Source: Methylobacteriaceae bacterium (GTDB lineage Bacteria; Pseudomonadota; Alphaproteobacteria; Rhizobiales; Beijerinckiaceae). From it: a stretch of 64,000 nt of DNA. The DNA lies in the NCBI GenBank assembly GCA_020638195.1, contig JACKJC010000002.1:372001-436000 (forward strand), given 5' to 3'. A program made the position numbers and the translations under genes. This document shows positions 51,901 to 59,525 of the stretch, piece by piece; position 1 is the stretch's first letter, and each line of letters starts with the position of its first letter. Below the pieces are notes generated by a model, which was not told the DNA's origin, searched no databases, and saw only the letters and a list, made by a program, of their open reading frames with translations.

Positions 51901-54521
51901 ACGCCTTCGAGCAGCGCTCGACGGACAAGATGCGCGAGGCCGCCGAGCGGCTGGACGAGCTTGTCGCCCGAATCGACGGCGGCCTGGAAGCGCGCTCGCA
52001 GACCTTCAACGATGCGCTGGCGCGTCGCGCGATCGAGATCGCCCGCGTTCTGGGCGAGGGCGGTCGCGAAGTGACGCTCGCGCTCGACAGCAAGGCGCGC
52101 GAGATCGACGAGGCCTTGCTCGCCCGTACGACCGAGATCAGCGACACGCTCGGCGCCAAGGCGAGCGAAATCAACGACACGCTCGGCGCGCGCGCTGGGC
52201 TCATCAGCGAGACGCTGGGCGCGAGGGCGAACGAGATCAACCAGACGCTCGGCTCCAAGGCGAGCGAGATCAACCAGACACTCGGCGGTCGGGCGGAAGA
52301 GATCGCCGCGACCCTCGATGGGCGCATTCAGCAGTTCGAGGATCGCGTGGTGCGCCGTCTCGACAGCGTGTCGAACGAGATCGACAGCCGTGGTCGCGAG
52401 GCGAGCGACGCGTTGCATGCGCGGCTCGTCAGCGCGCATGACGCGATCAAGTCGCGCACGGACGAAATCTCGGGAGCGCTCGACGAACGCATCGGCCGGT
52501 TCGAGGAGAGCGTGGTCAACCGCCTGCAGGCGGTCTCCGCCGACATCGACCAGCGCGGCCATTCGGTTCTGGAGACGCTCGCGCAGCGTATCCAGGAAAT
52601 CTCGACCACGCTGACGGACGCGCGGCGCGAGCTCGATGTCGTGCTGCATACCCGCACGGGCGAATTGTCCGATGCGCTGGTGCAGCGCGTCGCCGGCATC
52701 AACGCCGAGCTCAACAAGGAGCTGGGCGCGCTCGGGACCTCGATCGACGAACGCGGCAAGGGGCTCGCGGAGCTCCTTTCGGCGCGCACCGGCGATCTGC
52801 ATTCGATCTTCGACACCAAGGGATCGTTGCTGATCGACCTCCTGACCGCGCGCGGCGACGAAGTCTCGAAGGAACTCGCGTCCGTCGGCGAACTCGTCAC
52901 CAACGCCATCGAGCAGCGCGGCTCGGCCGTGGTCGAACATCTCGCACGCAAGCAGGGCGAGGTCGCGGTCGCGCTCGACCGTTCGACGGCGGCCCTGCGC
53001 GAGGCGATCGAGACGAGCGCGGGCCAGTCGGTCGGCGCCGTCACCGGCGCGCACGAGAAGATCCGCAACGAACTGACCGAAGTGCTCGGCCGGCTCGGCG
53101 AGACCAATACGGCGTTGCAAACGATCGTCGGCCAGGCGTCGACCGGCCTTTCGGCGCTGGATACGACTCTCGCCGAGAAGCTGCGCGAGATGCGCGGCGC
53201 GATCGAGCAGGCGTCCGCCGATCTCACGCGCGCCACGGGCGCGGCCGCCTCGGTCGTCGGCGACGCGAGGGGGATCGTCGGCGAGGTGGATGCGCATTCG
53301 GCCTCGCTCGCCCAGAGCGCGGCCGAACTCGCCCGCACGCAGTCCGAACTCGACGAGACGCTCAACGCGCGTCGTCGGTCGCTCACCGACCTGCTGACGC
53401 AGCTCGAGGCGCGGCGCGACGATTTCGACAATGTGCTCACCTCGTTCGCGGGCCTCGTCGAAAACTCTTTCCGTCAATCGGAAGCGCGCGCCCGCGAGAT
53501 CGGCGGGTTCCTGACCGAAGCTTCGCAATCGACCGTCGCGTCGGTAGAACAGCAGTTCGGCGAAATCCGCGCCGCGACCGGCCGTGAACGCGAACGTACG
53601 GCGGCGGCGTTGCGCGCCGCCTACGAACAGGCCAACGAGCAGATGACGCGCCTGTTCGGCGAGGCGACCGAACGCTTCTCGACGGCGGCGACGGACATCC
53701 GCTCGATGACGGCCGAAATCCAGCGTGAGCTGGAGACGACGCGCGAACATGTTTCGCGCGGCGTCGCGGACCTGCCGCGCGAGACGGCGGAGCAGGCGAA
53801 CACGATGCGGCGCATCGTCGGCGACCAGATCAAGGCGTTGAACGAACTGACATCGATCGTAACGCGCGCCGGCGGCGGTCGCGATGTGGCGGAAGCCGCG
53901 CCGGCCATGCCGGCGGCGCGCCACATTGCGCCGGCGTCTCAACCCGCGCCGGAGTTGCGCCGCACGATCGAGCCACAGCGCCCGCAGGAAAGCGTTGCGC
54001 CGGCGCCTGTCGCCCCGCCACCGTCCGCGCCGGAGCCGCAGCGCATGCGCATTCCCGCGCCGTCGCCCGCGCGCCCCGCGCCGGAGCCCGTCGAGCGCGG
54101 CGCCGGCTGGCTGACGGACCTGCTCGCCCGCGCCTCCCGCGACGAGGAGGGCGAGCGTCCCGCACAGCCCGCGCCCAAGCCGATCGACTCGCTCGACGCG
54201 CTATCGCTCGACATAGCGCGCATGCTCGATCACGAGGCGGTCGTGGATCTGTGGGAGCGCTATCGTCGCGGCGAGCGCAATGTGTTCAGCCGTCGGCTCT
54301 ACACCTTGCAGGGCCAGCAAGCCTTCGACGAAATCCGCCGCCGCTATCGTGGCGAGCGCGAATTCCGCGAGACGATCGACCGCTACATCCACGAGTTCGA
54401 GCGGCTCTTGTCGGAGGTCGGCCGCGACGATCGCGATGGATCGCTGGCCAAGTCCTATCTCGTGTCGGACACGGGCAAGGTCTACACGATGCTGGCGCAT
54501 GCGGCGCAGCGGTTCGAGTAG
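48972..54521 (+). CDS. Giant membrane-anchored coiled-coil protein, GPR/RgsE-like (growth pole ring)
   Basis: A 1849-residue protein. The N-terminal 135 residues are acidic, Pro/Lys/Gly-rich and probably disordered. Two membrane spans follow at about 138-160 and 176-196, then about 1440 residues of almost continuous helix rich in Ala, Glu, Arg, Asp, with 22-residue repeats at 458-633 and 11-residue repeats at 1033-1120. A Pro-rich linker (about 1640-1715) leads to a compact 115-residue C-terminal domain (SLDIARMLDHEAVVDLWERY). Size, topology and apolipoprotein-like repeats fit the Agrobacterium GPR and Sinorhizobium RgsE proteins, which form a ring at the growing pole. Function by homology only. 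I chose the ATG at 48972 (GAGAGG upstream). Confidence 0.8.
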   Translation: MATQPKPTDAADAALSAIEEALNLGPVEQAPEAATKAGSTDKPLKLPEISADELGAGKSGKGAPPPLKMPEPKNGEAKSGEGKSGETRGSDGKGAEAKGAEIKGEARPVAPATPPANDDRRSVGQILQAMQVRPSKGPYVAATVVSLVWAGLWFAWAMANRATLLSGDIARIEPAMAALALVGPVAFFFLLAVIARRAQEMRLTARSMSEVAVRLAEPETIATEQVITLSQAIRREVASMGDGIERALARASELETLVRSEVATLERSYADNERRIRTLIDDLSNEREAIVLNAEKVRSAMTGAHENLADTLATTSLKLAESVSDAGVRVTQSLGAKGEEISTSLGQTGERILLGLTTQGDQIVGRLSETGMHVTGQLTGASEAVVGLLTSKVEETSGRLRETSETLALDLQGRSEDIVKRLGALSDTIAGTLDGHGRGLVDRLAETGDRIHETVTVNGGALETALRASAQHLVDSFAEHGGALEATLRSNAQTLADTLQTHSGALETTLRSGADLISGKLDTHGDALEATLRSTTERLADTLQTHNGSLEDMLRTNAGRLSDSFATHGGALETALRSNAQALADTLQTHSGSFEETLRSNTERLSESLTTHGSALESSLRSNTQQFTDTLATHVADARRAFEDNSERMSSVLADSHEKARADLEQQAERIVTLYVDKTDDAVSKLSQHADGLHERLSAATASAQAAFTQHGEALHERFAQTTADILGGLEDRTGGMERRFVASAAEAAQALGDQIEGLTANFQSATSNALSGIQNRAGDLHMRFAATATDAINAIAGHGDRLNETMATRFAEFADTLGRHEGEASERLVEQGQRIAADLAGRLETVEAGMAANSRSVAERIDNRTEEARAAIVSRLDAFESEFAARSEEAASRIGHNSKAFHDTLSERLEAFETTLRAHGGLAADRISEHARGFTDTVSGHLDSIEKAVTVHGAAFTDQLAERAASISSALSSQVDAFEQRSTDKMREAAERLDELVARIDGGLEARSQTFNDALARRAIEIARVLGEGGREVTLALDSKAREIDEALLARTTEISDTLGAKASEINDTLGARAGLISETLGARANEINQTLGSKASEINQTLGGRAEEIAATLDGRIQQFEDRVVRRLDSVSNEIDSRGREASDALHARLVSAHDAIKSRTDEISGALDERIGRFEESVVNRLQAVSADIDQRGHSVLETLAQRIQEISTTLTDARRELDVVLHTRTGELSDALVQRVAGINAELNKELGALGTSIDERGKGLAELLSARTGDLHSIFDTKGSLLIDLLTARGDEVSKELASVGELVTNAIEQRGSAVVEHLARKQGEVAVALDRSTAALREAIETSAGQSVGAVTGAHEKIRNELTEVLGRLGETNTALQTIVGQASTGLSALDTTLAEKLREMRGAIEQASADLTRATGAAASVVGDARGIVGEVDAHSASLAQSAAELARTQSELDETLNARRRSLTDLLTQLEARRDDFDNVLTSFAGLVENSFRQSEARAREIGGFLTEASQSTVASVEQQFGEIRAATGRERERTAAALRAAYEQANEQMTRLFGEATERFSTAATDIRSMTAEIQRELETTREHVSRGVADLPRETAEQANTMRRIVGDQIKALNELTSIVTRAGGGRDVAEAAPAMPAARHIAPASQPAPELRRTIEPQRPQESVAPAPVAPPPSAPEPQRMRIPAPSPARPAPEPVERGAGWLTDLLARASRDEEGERPAQPAPKPIDSLDALSLDIARMLDHEAVVDLWERYRRGERNVFSRRLYTLQGQQAFDEIRRRYRGEREFRETIDRYIHEFERLLSEVGRDDRDGSLAKSYLVSDTGKVYTMLAHAAQRFE
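50343..50870 (+). repeat. Eight tandem 66-base units (22-residue repeats) in the GPR-like gene
   Basis: Eight consecutive units each exactly 66 bases start at 50343, 50409 and so on to 50805. The protein unit is of the pattern HGGALEATLRSNAQTLADTLQT, with L, A, L, R, L at fixed places. The 22-residue period is that of exchangeable apolipoproteins, an amphipathic helix with a repeated His-Gly break. DNA copies are similar but not identical. Confidence 0.93.
52068..52331 (+). repeat. Eight tandem 33-base units (11-residue repeats) in the GPR-like gene
   Basis: Units of 11 residues of the form EINQTLGSKAS run without a gap for eight copies. The last six (from 52134) are the clearest, several sharing near-identical DNA around GAGATCAACCAGACGCTCGG. 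The 11-residue period suggests a right-handed coiled-coil or amphipathic surface. Confidence 0.9.
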
Positions 54522-54545
54522 GGCCGCGAAATCGCGAAAAATCAA

Positions 54546-54571
54546 GGCGGCGCTTCGGCGCCGCCTTTTTT
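54546..54571 (+). terminator. Rho-independent terminator of the GPR-like gene
   Basis: GGCGGCGC-TTCG-GCGCCGCC is a perfect 8-base-pair stem with a TTCG loop, followed directly by six T. It starts 24 bases after the stop and is the best terminator in the window. Confidence 0.93.
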
Positions 54572-54671
54572 CTTGTGGGCCACGGGTCGCTGGATCGACA
54601 CCCACCAGATGGATTGCTTCGCGGGCATGTCGTCGGGCGCGCGGCGGAGGTTCACGCCCGACAGCCGGCTG

Positions 54672-55259
54672 TCAGATCGCTCGCGCCGTCCAGGTCACCA
54701 TCTGGCGCAGCACATTCGCCAGCGTCGCGTCGAGCGCTTGCGCCGCCTTGCCGTCGGCCGTTCGGTCGGCCGGCGTCGTCGCGGAGAATATCCTGGCGGC
54801 CACCGGCCTGCCGGCGCCATCGGAGACGATGCGGGCGGACAGTTCGATGCGCGCGATATTATCGACGACGTCGACCTCGAAGCGCCTGATATCGACATGC
54901 AGCGAATAATCGGAGACGCCGCCGGGGCGCACGACCGATTTCACGAGATGCGCGTTCTCGAACGAGGCGATGATCTTGGATTGCAGCAGGGACGGCAGAT
55001 TGCCGGCCCATTTCGCGCCCGAGAGATAGGCGAGCTGGTCGGGGCCGGTTCGGATGACGATGCGCTCGGAATCGAGCGGGCCGTCAGCGACGGGTTCGGC
55101 GACGGCCAGAACGCCCCGGATGGCGCCAGCGCGCATCTTGCCCATGGGCGCGGCGGCGAGATCGAAACTGGCGAGCTGACTTCCGCCGCAGCCCGCCAGC
55201 AGCAACGCGGGCGCAGCGATCGTCGCAAGGGTCAGAAAGCAGCGACGAAAGGGACGCAT
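54672..55259 (-). CDS. ABC-type transport auxiliary lipoprotein (PqiC-like)
   Basis: A 195-residue lipoprotein. The signal peptide ends in the lipobox LLLAGC (Cys at about residue 23). The body matches PF03886: RIVIRTGPDQLAYLSGAKWAGNLPSLLQSKI then a final AQALDATLANVLRQMVTW. Such lipoproteins sit in the outer membrane and pair with MlaD/PqiB proteins to move phospholipids. It is the last gene of the minus-strand MlaE-MlaF-MlaD group. The start is set at the ATG at 55259, where a normal lipoprotein signal begins. Confidence 0.9.
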   Translation of the reverse strand: MRPFRRCFLTLATIAAPALLLAGCGGSQLASFDLAAAPMGKMRAGAIRGVLAVAEPVADGPLDSERIVIRTGPDQLAYLSGAKWAGNLPSLLQSKIIASFENAHLVKSVVRPGGVSDYSLHVDIRRFEVDVVDNIARIELSARIVSDGAGRPVAARIFSATTPADRTADGKAAQALDATLANVLRQMVTWTARAI

Positions 55260-55408
55260 AACAGCGTCTCCCGCCGTCGCTGCGCGCGACGGACCGGGCT
55301 CAGGCAGTATCGGGCCGGATCGAACACGCTGCGCCATGACCTCATCAACACCAGATCGGCGCGCACACGCAAGTGTTCGACCGCACGGACGTTAATTTAC
55401 TCTCCCCT

Positions 55409-56344
55409 CTACCGGCCCTTGTACTCCGGCAGTTCCGGCTTGCCGCCGAATATCACCTGACTCGGGTCGCGTTTGATCGAGCGCACGGCCTTGTTGATCT
55501 CGTCCAGCGTCTTGCGGCCGTCGGCGGCTAGCGCCTCGTATTGCCGCAGGCCAGGCCCGGTGAAGCGGGTGATGCCGGCGGCGATCTCCTTCAGGCGGGA
55601 ATCGACGTTGTCGGCGGTTCGCTTGAAGGCGCGCGCGGCCTCGCCAATGCTGACGATGGTCTTGTGGACCTCGCCCTTACTGTCGCCGAGCAGGCCGTTG
55701 ACGTTGTCCATGGCCGTGTCGAACTTGCGCGCGGACGAGTTCAGATTGGCGATCAGCGAACCCATGTCGCTCGAATTGTTGGCGAGCGCGTCCGAGAAGG
55801 TCTTCACATTGGCCACGGTCTTGTTGATGTCGCTCGAATTGCTGTCGAGCAGCTTGTTGCCGCGGTCGATGAAGGCGCCGAGCTGGTCGGCGATGCGCTG
55901 GCCGGTCTCGAGCAGGCTCTGGAATTGCGAGGGATCGGCGCGCAGGGTCGGATAGTTTTCCTTGTCCTGGATCTCCAACGCCTTGGCGGACGGGCTGCCG
56001 CCATAGAGCGCCAGCGAGGCGACGCCGGTCAGGCCTGACATTTCGAGGCGCGCGCGCGTATCCGTCTTCACGGGAGCGTTCTTGTCGACCTGGATATGGG
56101 CGATCACCTCGCCGGGATCGGTCGGGTTGAGGCCGAGGCTGGTGACGTCGCCGACGCGCAGGCCGTTGAAGGTGACCGCCCCGCCGCGCGAAAGCCCCGC
56201 GACCGAACCAGAAAAGACGACATCGTAACCGCGTCGCGCGGCCGTCTTGTTGGGGCCGGAGAACCAGAACACGAAGCCGAAGGCGGCGAGAATGACCGCC
56301 AGCGTGAAGGCGCCGATCAGGATGTAGTTGGCGCGGGTCTCCAT
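55409..56344 (-). CDS. MlaD/MCE family lipid transport protein
   Basis: A 311-residue protein with an N-terminal membrane span (residues 9-29) and an MCE domain (about 40-120; GYDVVFSGSVAGLSRGGAVTFNGLRVGDV), followed by a long helical region (residues 150-290) rich in Asn, Ser and Asp. MCE proteins form hexameric rings in the periplasm that shuttle lipids between the membranes. The ATG at 56344 has GGAGG upstream and overlaps the ATPase stop. It works with the permease and ATPase encoded upstream. Confidence 0.93.
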   Translation of the reverse strand: METRANYILIGAFTLAVILAAFGFVFWFSGPNKTAARRGYDVVFSGSVAGLSRGGAVTFNGLRVGDVTSLGLNPTDPGEVIAHIQVDKNAPVKTDTRARLEMSGLTGVASLALYGGSPSAKALEIQDKENYPTLRADPSQFQSLLETGQRIADQLGAFIDRGNKLLDSNSSDINKTVANVKTFSDALANNSSDMGSLIANLNSSARKFDTAMDNVNGLLGDSKGEVHKTIVSIGEAARAFKRTADNVDSRLKEIAAGITRFTGPGLRQYEALAADGRKTLDEINKAVRSIKRDPSQVIFGGKPELPEYKGR

Positions 56345-57174
56345 CACAGACCTCCGGCGGTGGCAGGCGTATGTCGATCGTCGCGCGTGAGCGCCAGAAC
56401 CCGGCCGCGCTTGCCCCGGAAATAGGCTTTGACCCATGAGTGCTGGGAAGAAAGCATGGTCTGAATCGTCCCTTCGGCAATCACCTTGCCCTCTGCGAGC
56501 GCGGCGATCCTGTCGCAGATCGCATAGAGGCTGTCGAGGTCGTGGGTGACCATGAAGACGGTGAGCCCCAGCGTGCGCTGGAGCGTCTGAATGAGGTCGT
56601 CGAATTCGGCCGCGCCGATCGGGTCGAGGCCAGACGTCGGCTCGTCGAGAAAGACGAGTTCAGGATCGAGCGCGAGCGCACGGGCAAGAGCGGCGCGCTT
56701 GATCATGCCGCCGGACAGCTGCGAGGGGAATTTGTCGGCGGCGTCGCGCGGCAGGCCGACAAGCTCGATCTTGAGCAGGGCCAGCTCGTCCATCAGGCGC
56801 TGCGAGAGATGCAGATGCTCGCGCATCGGCGCCTGCACGTTCTGCTTGACGGTGAGGCCGGAAAAAAGCGCGCCCTGCTGGAACATCACGCCGTAGCGGC
56901 GCTCGAGCGCGCGGCGCTCGTCCATATCCACCTTGTCGAGGTCCTTGCCGAAAACCTCGATCTTGCCGGAGCGCTTCTGCACCAGACCGAGGATCGTGCG
57001 GGTCAGGACCGACTTGCCCTGGCCGGAGCCGCCGACGAAACCCAGAACCTCGCCGCGCCGCACGTCGAGGTCGAGGCCGCGCATGATCGTCTTCGGGCCG
57101 AAGGCGACGACGAGGTCGCGCACGCGGATGATCGCGTCCGGCCCCTTCGTTTCGTCGCTCGGCTCGACCGTCAT
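56344..57174 (-). CDS. Lipid ABC transporter ATPase (MlaF-like)
   Basis: A 276-residue ATPase of the MlaF/Ttg2A family. Walker A is GGSGQGKSVLTRTILG (a Gln where MlaF often has Ser), the signature is LSGGMIKRAALARALAL and Walker B is ELVFLDEPTSGLDP. The GGM-x-K-R signature is MlaF-typical. Start at 57174, three bases downstream of the MlaE stop. The start of mlaD overlaps its stop. Confidence 0.94.
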   Translation of the reverse strand: MTVEPSDETKGPDAIIRVRDLVVAFGPKTIMRGLDLDVRRGEVLGFVGGSGQGKSVLTRTILGLVQKRSGKIEVFGKDLDKVDMDERRALERRYGVMFQQGALFSGLTVKQNVQAPMREHLHLSQRLMDELALLKIELVGLPRDAADKFPSQLSGGMIKRAALARALALDPELVFLDEPTSGLDPIGAAEFDDLIQTLQRTLGLTVFMVTHDLDSLYAICDRIAALAEGKVIAEGTIQTMLSSQHSWVKAYFRGKRGRVLALTRDDRHTPATAGGL

Positions 57175-57176
57175 GC

Positions 57177-58310
57177 TCAGTACTCGATTGCGGCGAAGAA
57201 CATGGCGAAGAGGCCGTCGACCACGATCACCATGAAGATGGATTTCACGACCGAGGACGTGACCTGCCGCCCCAGCGATTCGGCCGATCCCTGAACGGCG
57301 AGCCCCTCCATCGCGCCGATCAGGCCGATGACCAGCGCCATGAACGGCGCCTTGATCAGCCCAACCATGAACGTATTGAATCCTATGGCAGTTTTGAGGC
57401 GATCGAGGAAGGCGTCCGGGCTCAGCCCGGCGTAGCCCCAGGAAACGACGAGACCGCCGAATATGCCGGCCATGTCGGCCAGGAACGTCAGAAGCGGCAA
57501 AGCGACGATCAGCGCCAGCAGTCGCGGCGTCACCAGCACGTCCATCGGCGAGAGGCCCATGACCTTCAGCGCGTCGATCTCCTCGCGCATCTTCATCGAG
57601 CCGATTTCGGCGGTGATGGCCGAGCCCGAGCGGCCGGCGATCATGATCGAGGTCAGCAGAACGCCCATCTCGCGCAGGATGAGGATGCCGATCATGTTGA
57701 CGGCAAAGGTCTCGGCGCCGAAGTAGCGGAGCTGGAAAATACCCTGTTGGGCGACGATGCAACCGACCAGAAAATTGATCAGCAGGATGATCGGCACCGA
57801 GCGCAGGCCAAAGCTCTCGAGGTGGTAGATCAGCGAGGTCATGCGGAAGAGATGCGGGCGGGCGAGCGCCCGCAGCAGCGCGACGACGGATTCGCCGAGA
57901 AAGCCGATGCCGTGCAGCAGGTCATGCCAGGCGCCGACGACGCTCGCGCCGACATCGGCCAGCATGTCGCTCAGGGGATGGGAGGGCGGTGGTTTCGGCG
58001 GTTCGAAATCTCGCCAGTGGGCGGCCTCCAGCAGCGTGGATTGGGCCGTGCGGGCATTGGCGATCTGGCTGTCGACGCCGGCGTTCTGCAAGATCTTGCG
58101 GGCGCGGTCGATCAGCCAGGCGCCGCCGGTGTCCATGCGCTCGACATTGGCGAGGTCGATCACGGCCGCGCGCGCGCCGGCCGCGGCGCCGATCAGGCTG
58201 TCGGAGGCGCGCTCCATCTCCGCGCCTGATTCGAGCGTCCAGTCGCCGCCGAGGTTCAGGCGGGTCTCGTCGCCGGCGCGCTCGACGGCAAATCCGGGCT
58301 TGGCGTGCAT
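57177..58310 (-). CDS. MlaE-type lipid ABC permease with N-terminal STAS domain
   Basis: A 377-residue permease. Residues 1-100 form a STAS domain (LNLGGDWTLESGAEMERASDS and VIDLANVERMDTGGAWLID), the role played by the separate MlaB protein in E. coli. Residues 110-377 are the MlaE domain with REMGVLLTSIMIAGRSGSAITAEIGSMKMREEIDAL and the FFAAIEY end. Fusion of MlaB to MlaE is common in alphaproteobacteria. The first gene of the operon, with start ATG at 58310. Confidence 0.94.
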   Translation of the reverse strand: MHAKPGFAVERAGDETRLNLGGDWTLESGAEMERASDSLIGAAAGARAAVIDLANVERMDTGGAWLIDRARKILQNAGVDSQIANARTAQSTLLEAAHWRDFEPPKPPPSHPLSDMLADVGASVVGAWHDLLHGIGFLGESVVALLRALARPHLFRMTSLIYHLESFGLRSVPIILLINFLVGCIVAQQGIFQLRYFGAETFAVNMIGILILREMGVLLTSIMIAGRSGSAITAEIGSMKMREEIDALKVMGLSPMDVLVTPRLLALIVALPLLTFLADMAGIFGGLVVSWGYAGLSPDAFLDRLKTAIGFNTFMVGLIKAPFMALVIGLIGAMEGLAVQGSAESLGRQVTSSVVKSIFMVIVVDGLFAMFFAAIEY

Positions 58311-58448
58311 GAAACTCCACACATCGCGTCCGTTTCCCCATTCACGGCGCGAAGGCGCGCGAAGAGTCTCATATTTCGCGGTTGCGGGAAAGATTGGGCG
58401 ATCCGCCCTGCTTCTGTAACCATCGGCGGGCCGAGCCACGAGATTCGC

Positions 58449-59432
58449 ATGACCCGCACCCTGACAATCGCCGTCGAGCGCTTTCCCATCGCCGGAACCT
58501 TCACGATTGCGCGCGGCGCCAAGACGGAGGCCGTGGTCGTGAAGGCGACGATTTCGGATGGCGCCGCGATTGGGCGGGGAGAATGCGTGCCCTATGCGCG
58601 CTACGGCGAAAGCGTGGAGAGCGTGAGCGCGGCCATCGAGGACGCACGCGAGGCGATCGAGGCCGGCTGTGACCGGGCGGCCTTGCAGGACCTGCTGCCG
58701 GCCGGCGCCGCGCGCAATGCGCTGGATTGCGCGCTGTGGGATTACGACGCGAAGCGGCTCGGCGTCCCCGCCTTCCAGATTGCCGGTCTGCATCGTCTCT
58801 CGCCGGCGACGACCGCCTATACGATCTCCGTCGGCGCGCCCGAGGTCATGGCGGAAGCCGCCGCGAAGGCCGCCGCGCGGCCGGTGCTCAAGATCAAGCT
58901 CGCCGGCGCCGGGGATCCCGAGCGAATCGCCGCCGTGCGCCGCGCCGCGCCCGAGGCGCAGCTGATCGTCGACGCCAACGAGGCCTGGGCCGTGGCCGAC
59001 CTCGAAATCCATTTCGCCGCCTGCGCGGCGGCGGGCGTAGCGCTGGTGGAGCAGCCGCTGCCGGCGGGGCAGGATGCGGCGCTGGCGCATCTGATCAGAC
59101 CGATCCCGGTTTGCGCCGACGAGAGCGTGCATGACCGGGCCGGGCTGGGGGCGCTGCGCGACCGCTACGACGCCGTCAATATCAAGCTCGACAAGACCGG
59201 CGGGCTGACCGAAGCGCTGGCGCTGGCGGCAGAGGCCGAGCGGCTCGGCTTCTCGCTCTTCGTCGGCTGCATGGTCGGCACCTCGCTCGCCATGGCGCCG
59301 GCCATGCTGCTGACGGCGCGCGCGCAATTCGTCGATCTCGACGGGCCGCTCCTGCTGGCGCGCGACCGCGAGCCCGGCCTCGTCTACGAGGGTTCGATCG
59401 TGCATCCCCCGGCGCCGGGACTATGGGGCTGA
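58449..59432 (+). CDS. L-Ala-D/L-Glu epimerase (dipeptide epimerase)
   Basis: A 327-residue enolase-superfamily enzyme of the muconate-lactonising subgroup. Catalytic lysines are in LKIKLAG (K-x-K, residues 148-150 region) and NIKLDKTGG. Metal ligands are in IVDANEAW, VEQPLPAG and CADESVHD. These fit dipeptide epimerases, which recycle murein peptides by inverting Glu in Ala-Glu. It diverges from the Mla operon with 138 bases between starts. Substrate specificity cannot be read from sequence; N-succinylamino acid racemase is a weaker alternative. Confidence 0.9.
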   Translation: MTRTLTIAVERFPIAGTFTIARGAKTEAVVVKATISDGAAIGRGECVPYARYGESVESVSAAIEDAREAIEAGCDRAALQDLLPAGAARNALDCALWDYDAKRLGVPAFQIAGLHRLSPATTAYTISVGAPEVMAEAAAKAAARPVLKIKLAGAGDPERIAAVRRAAPEAQLIVDANEAWAVADLEIHFAACAAAGVALVEQPLPAGQDAALAHLIRPIPVCADESVHDRAGLGALRDRYDAVNIKLDKTGGLTEALALAAEAERLGFSLFVGCMVGTSLAMAPAMLLTARAQFVDLDGPLLLARDREPGLVYEGSIVHPPAPGLWG

Positions 59433-59525
59433 CCAGGGCCAGATAGAGCTTCGAAAATTAAATTCGTATTTACTTCCGAGACTTACCCTAAATAGACCAT
59501 CGATCGCTCCCGGCCCGGTCTGATC

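Noticed and set aside
51540..53942. An 800-codon open frame on the minus strand inside the GPR-like gene.
   Set aside because: Composition is dominated by Arg, Leu and Ala as expected for the complement of GC-rich repeats, and no family is visible.
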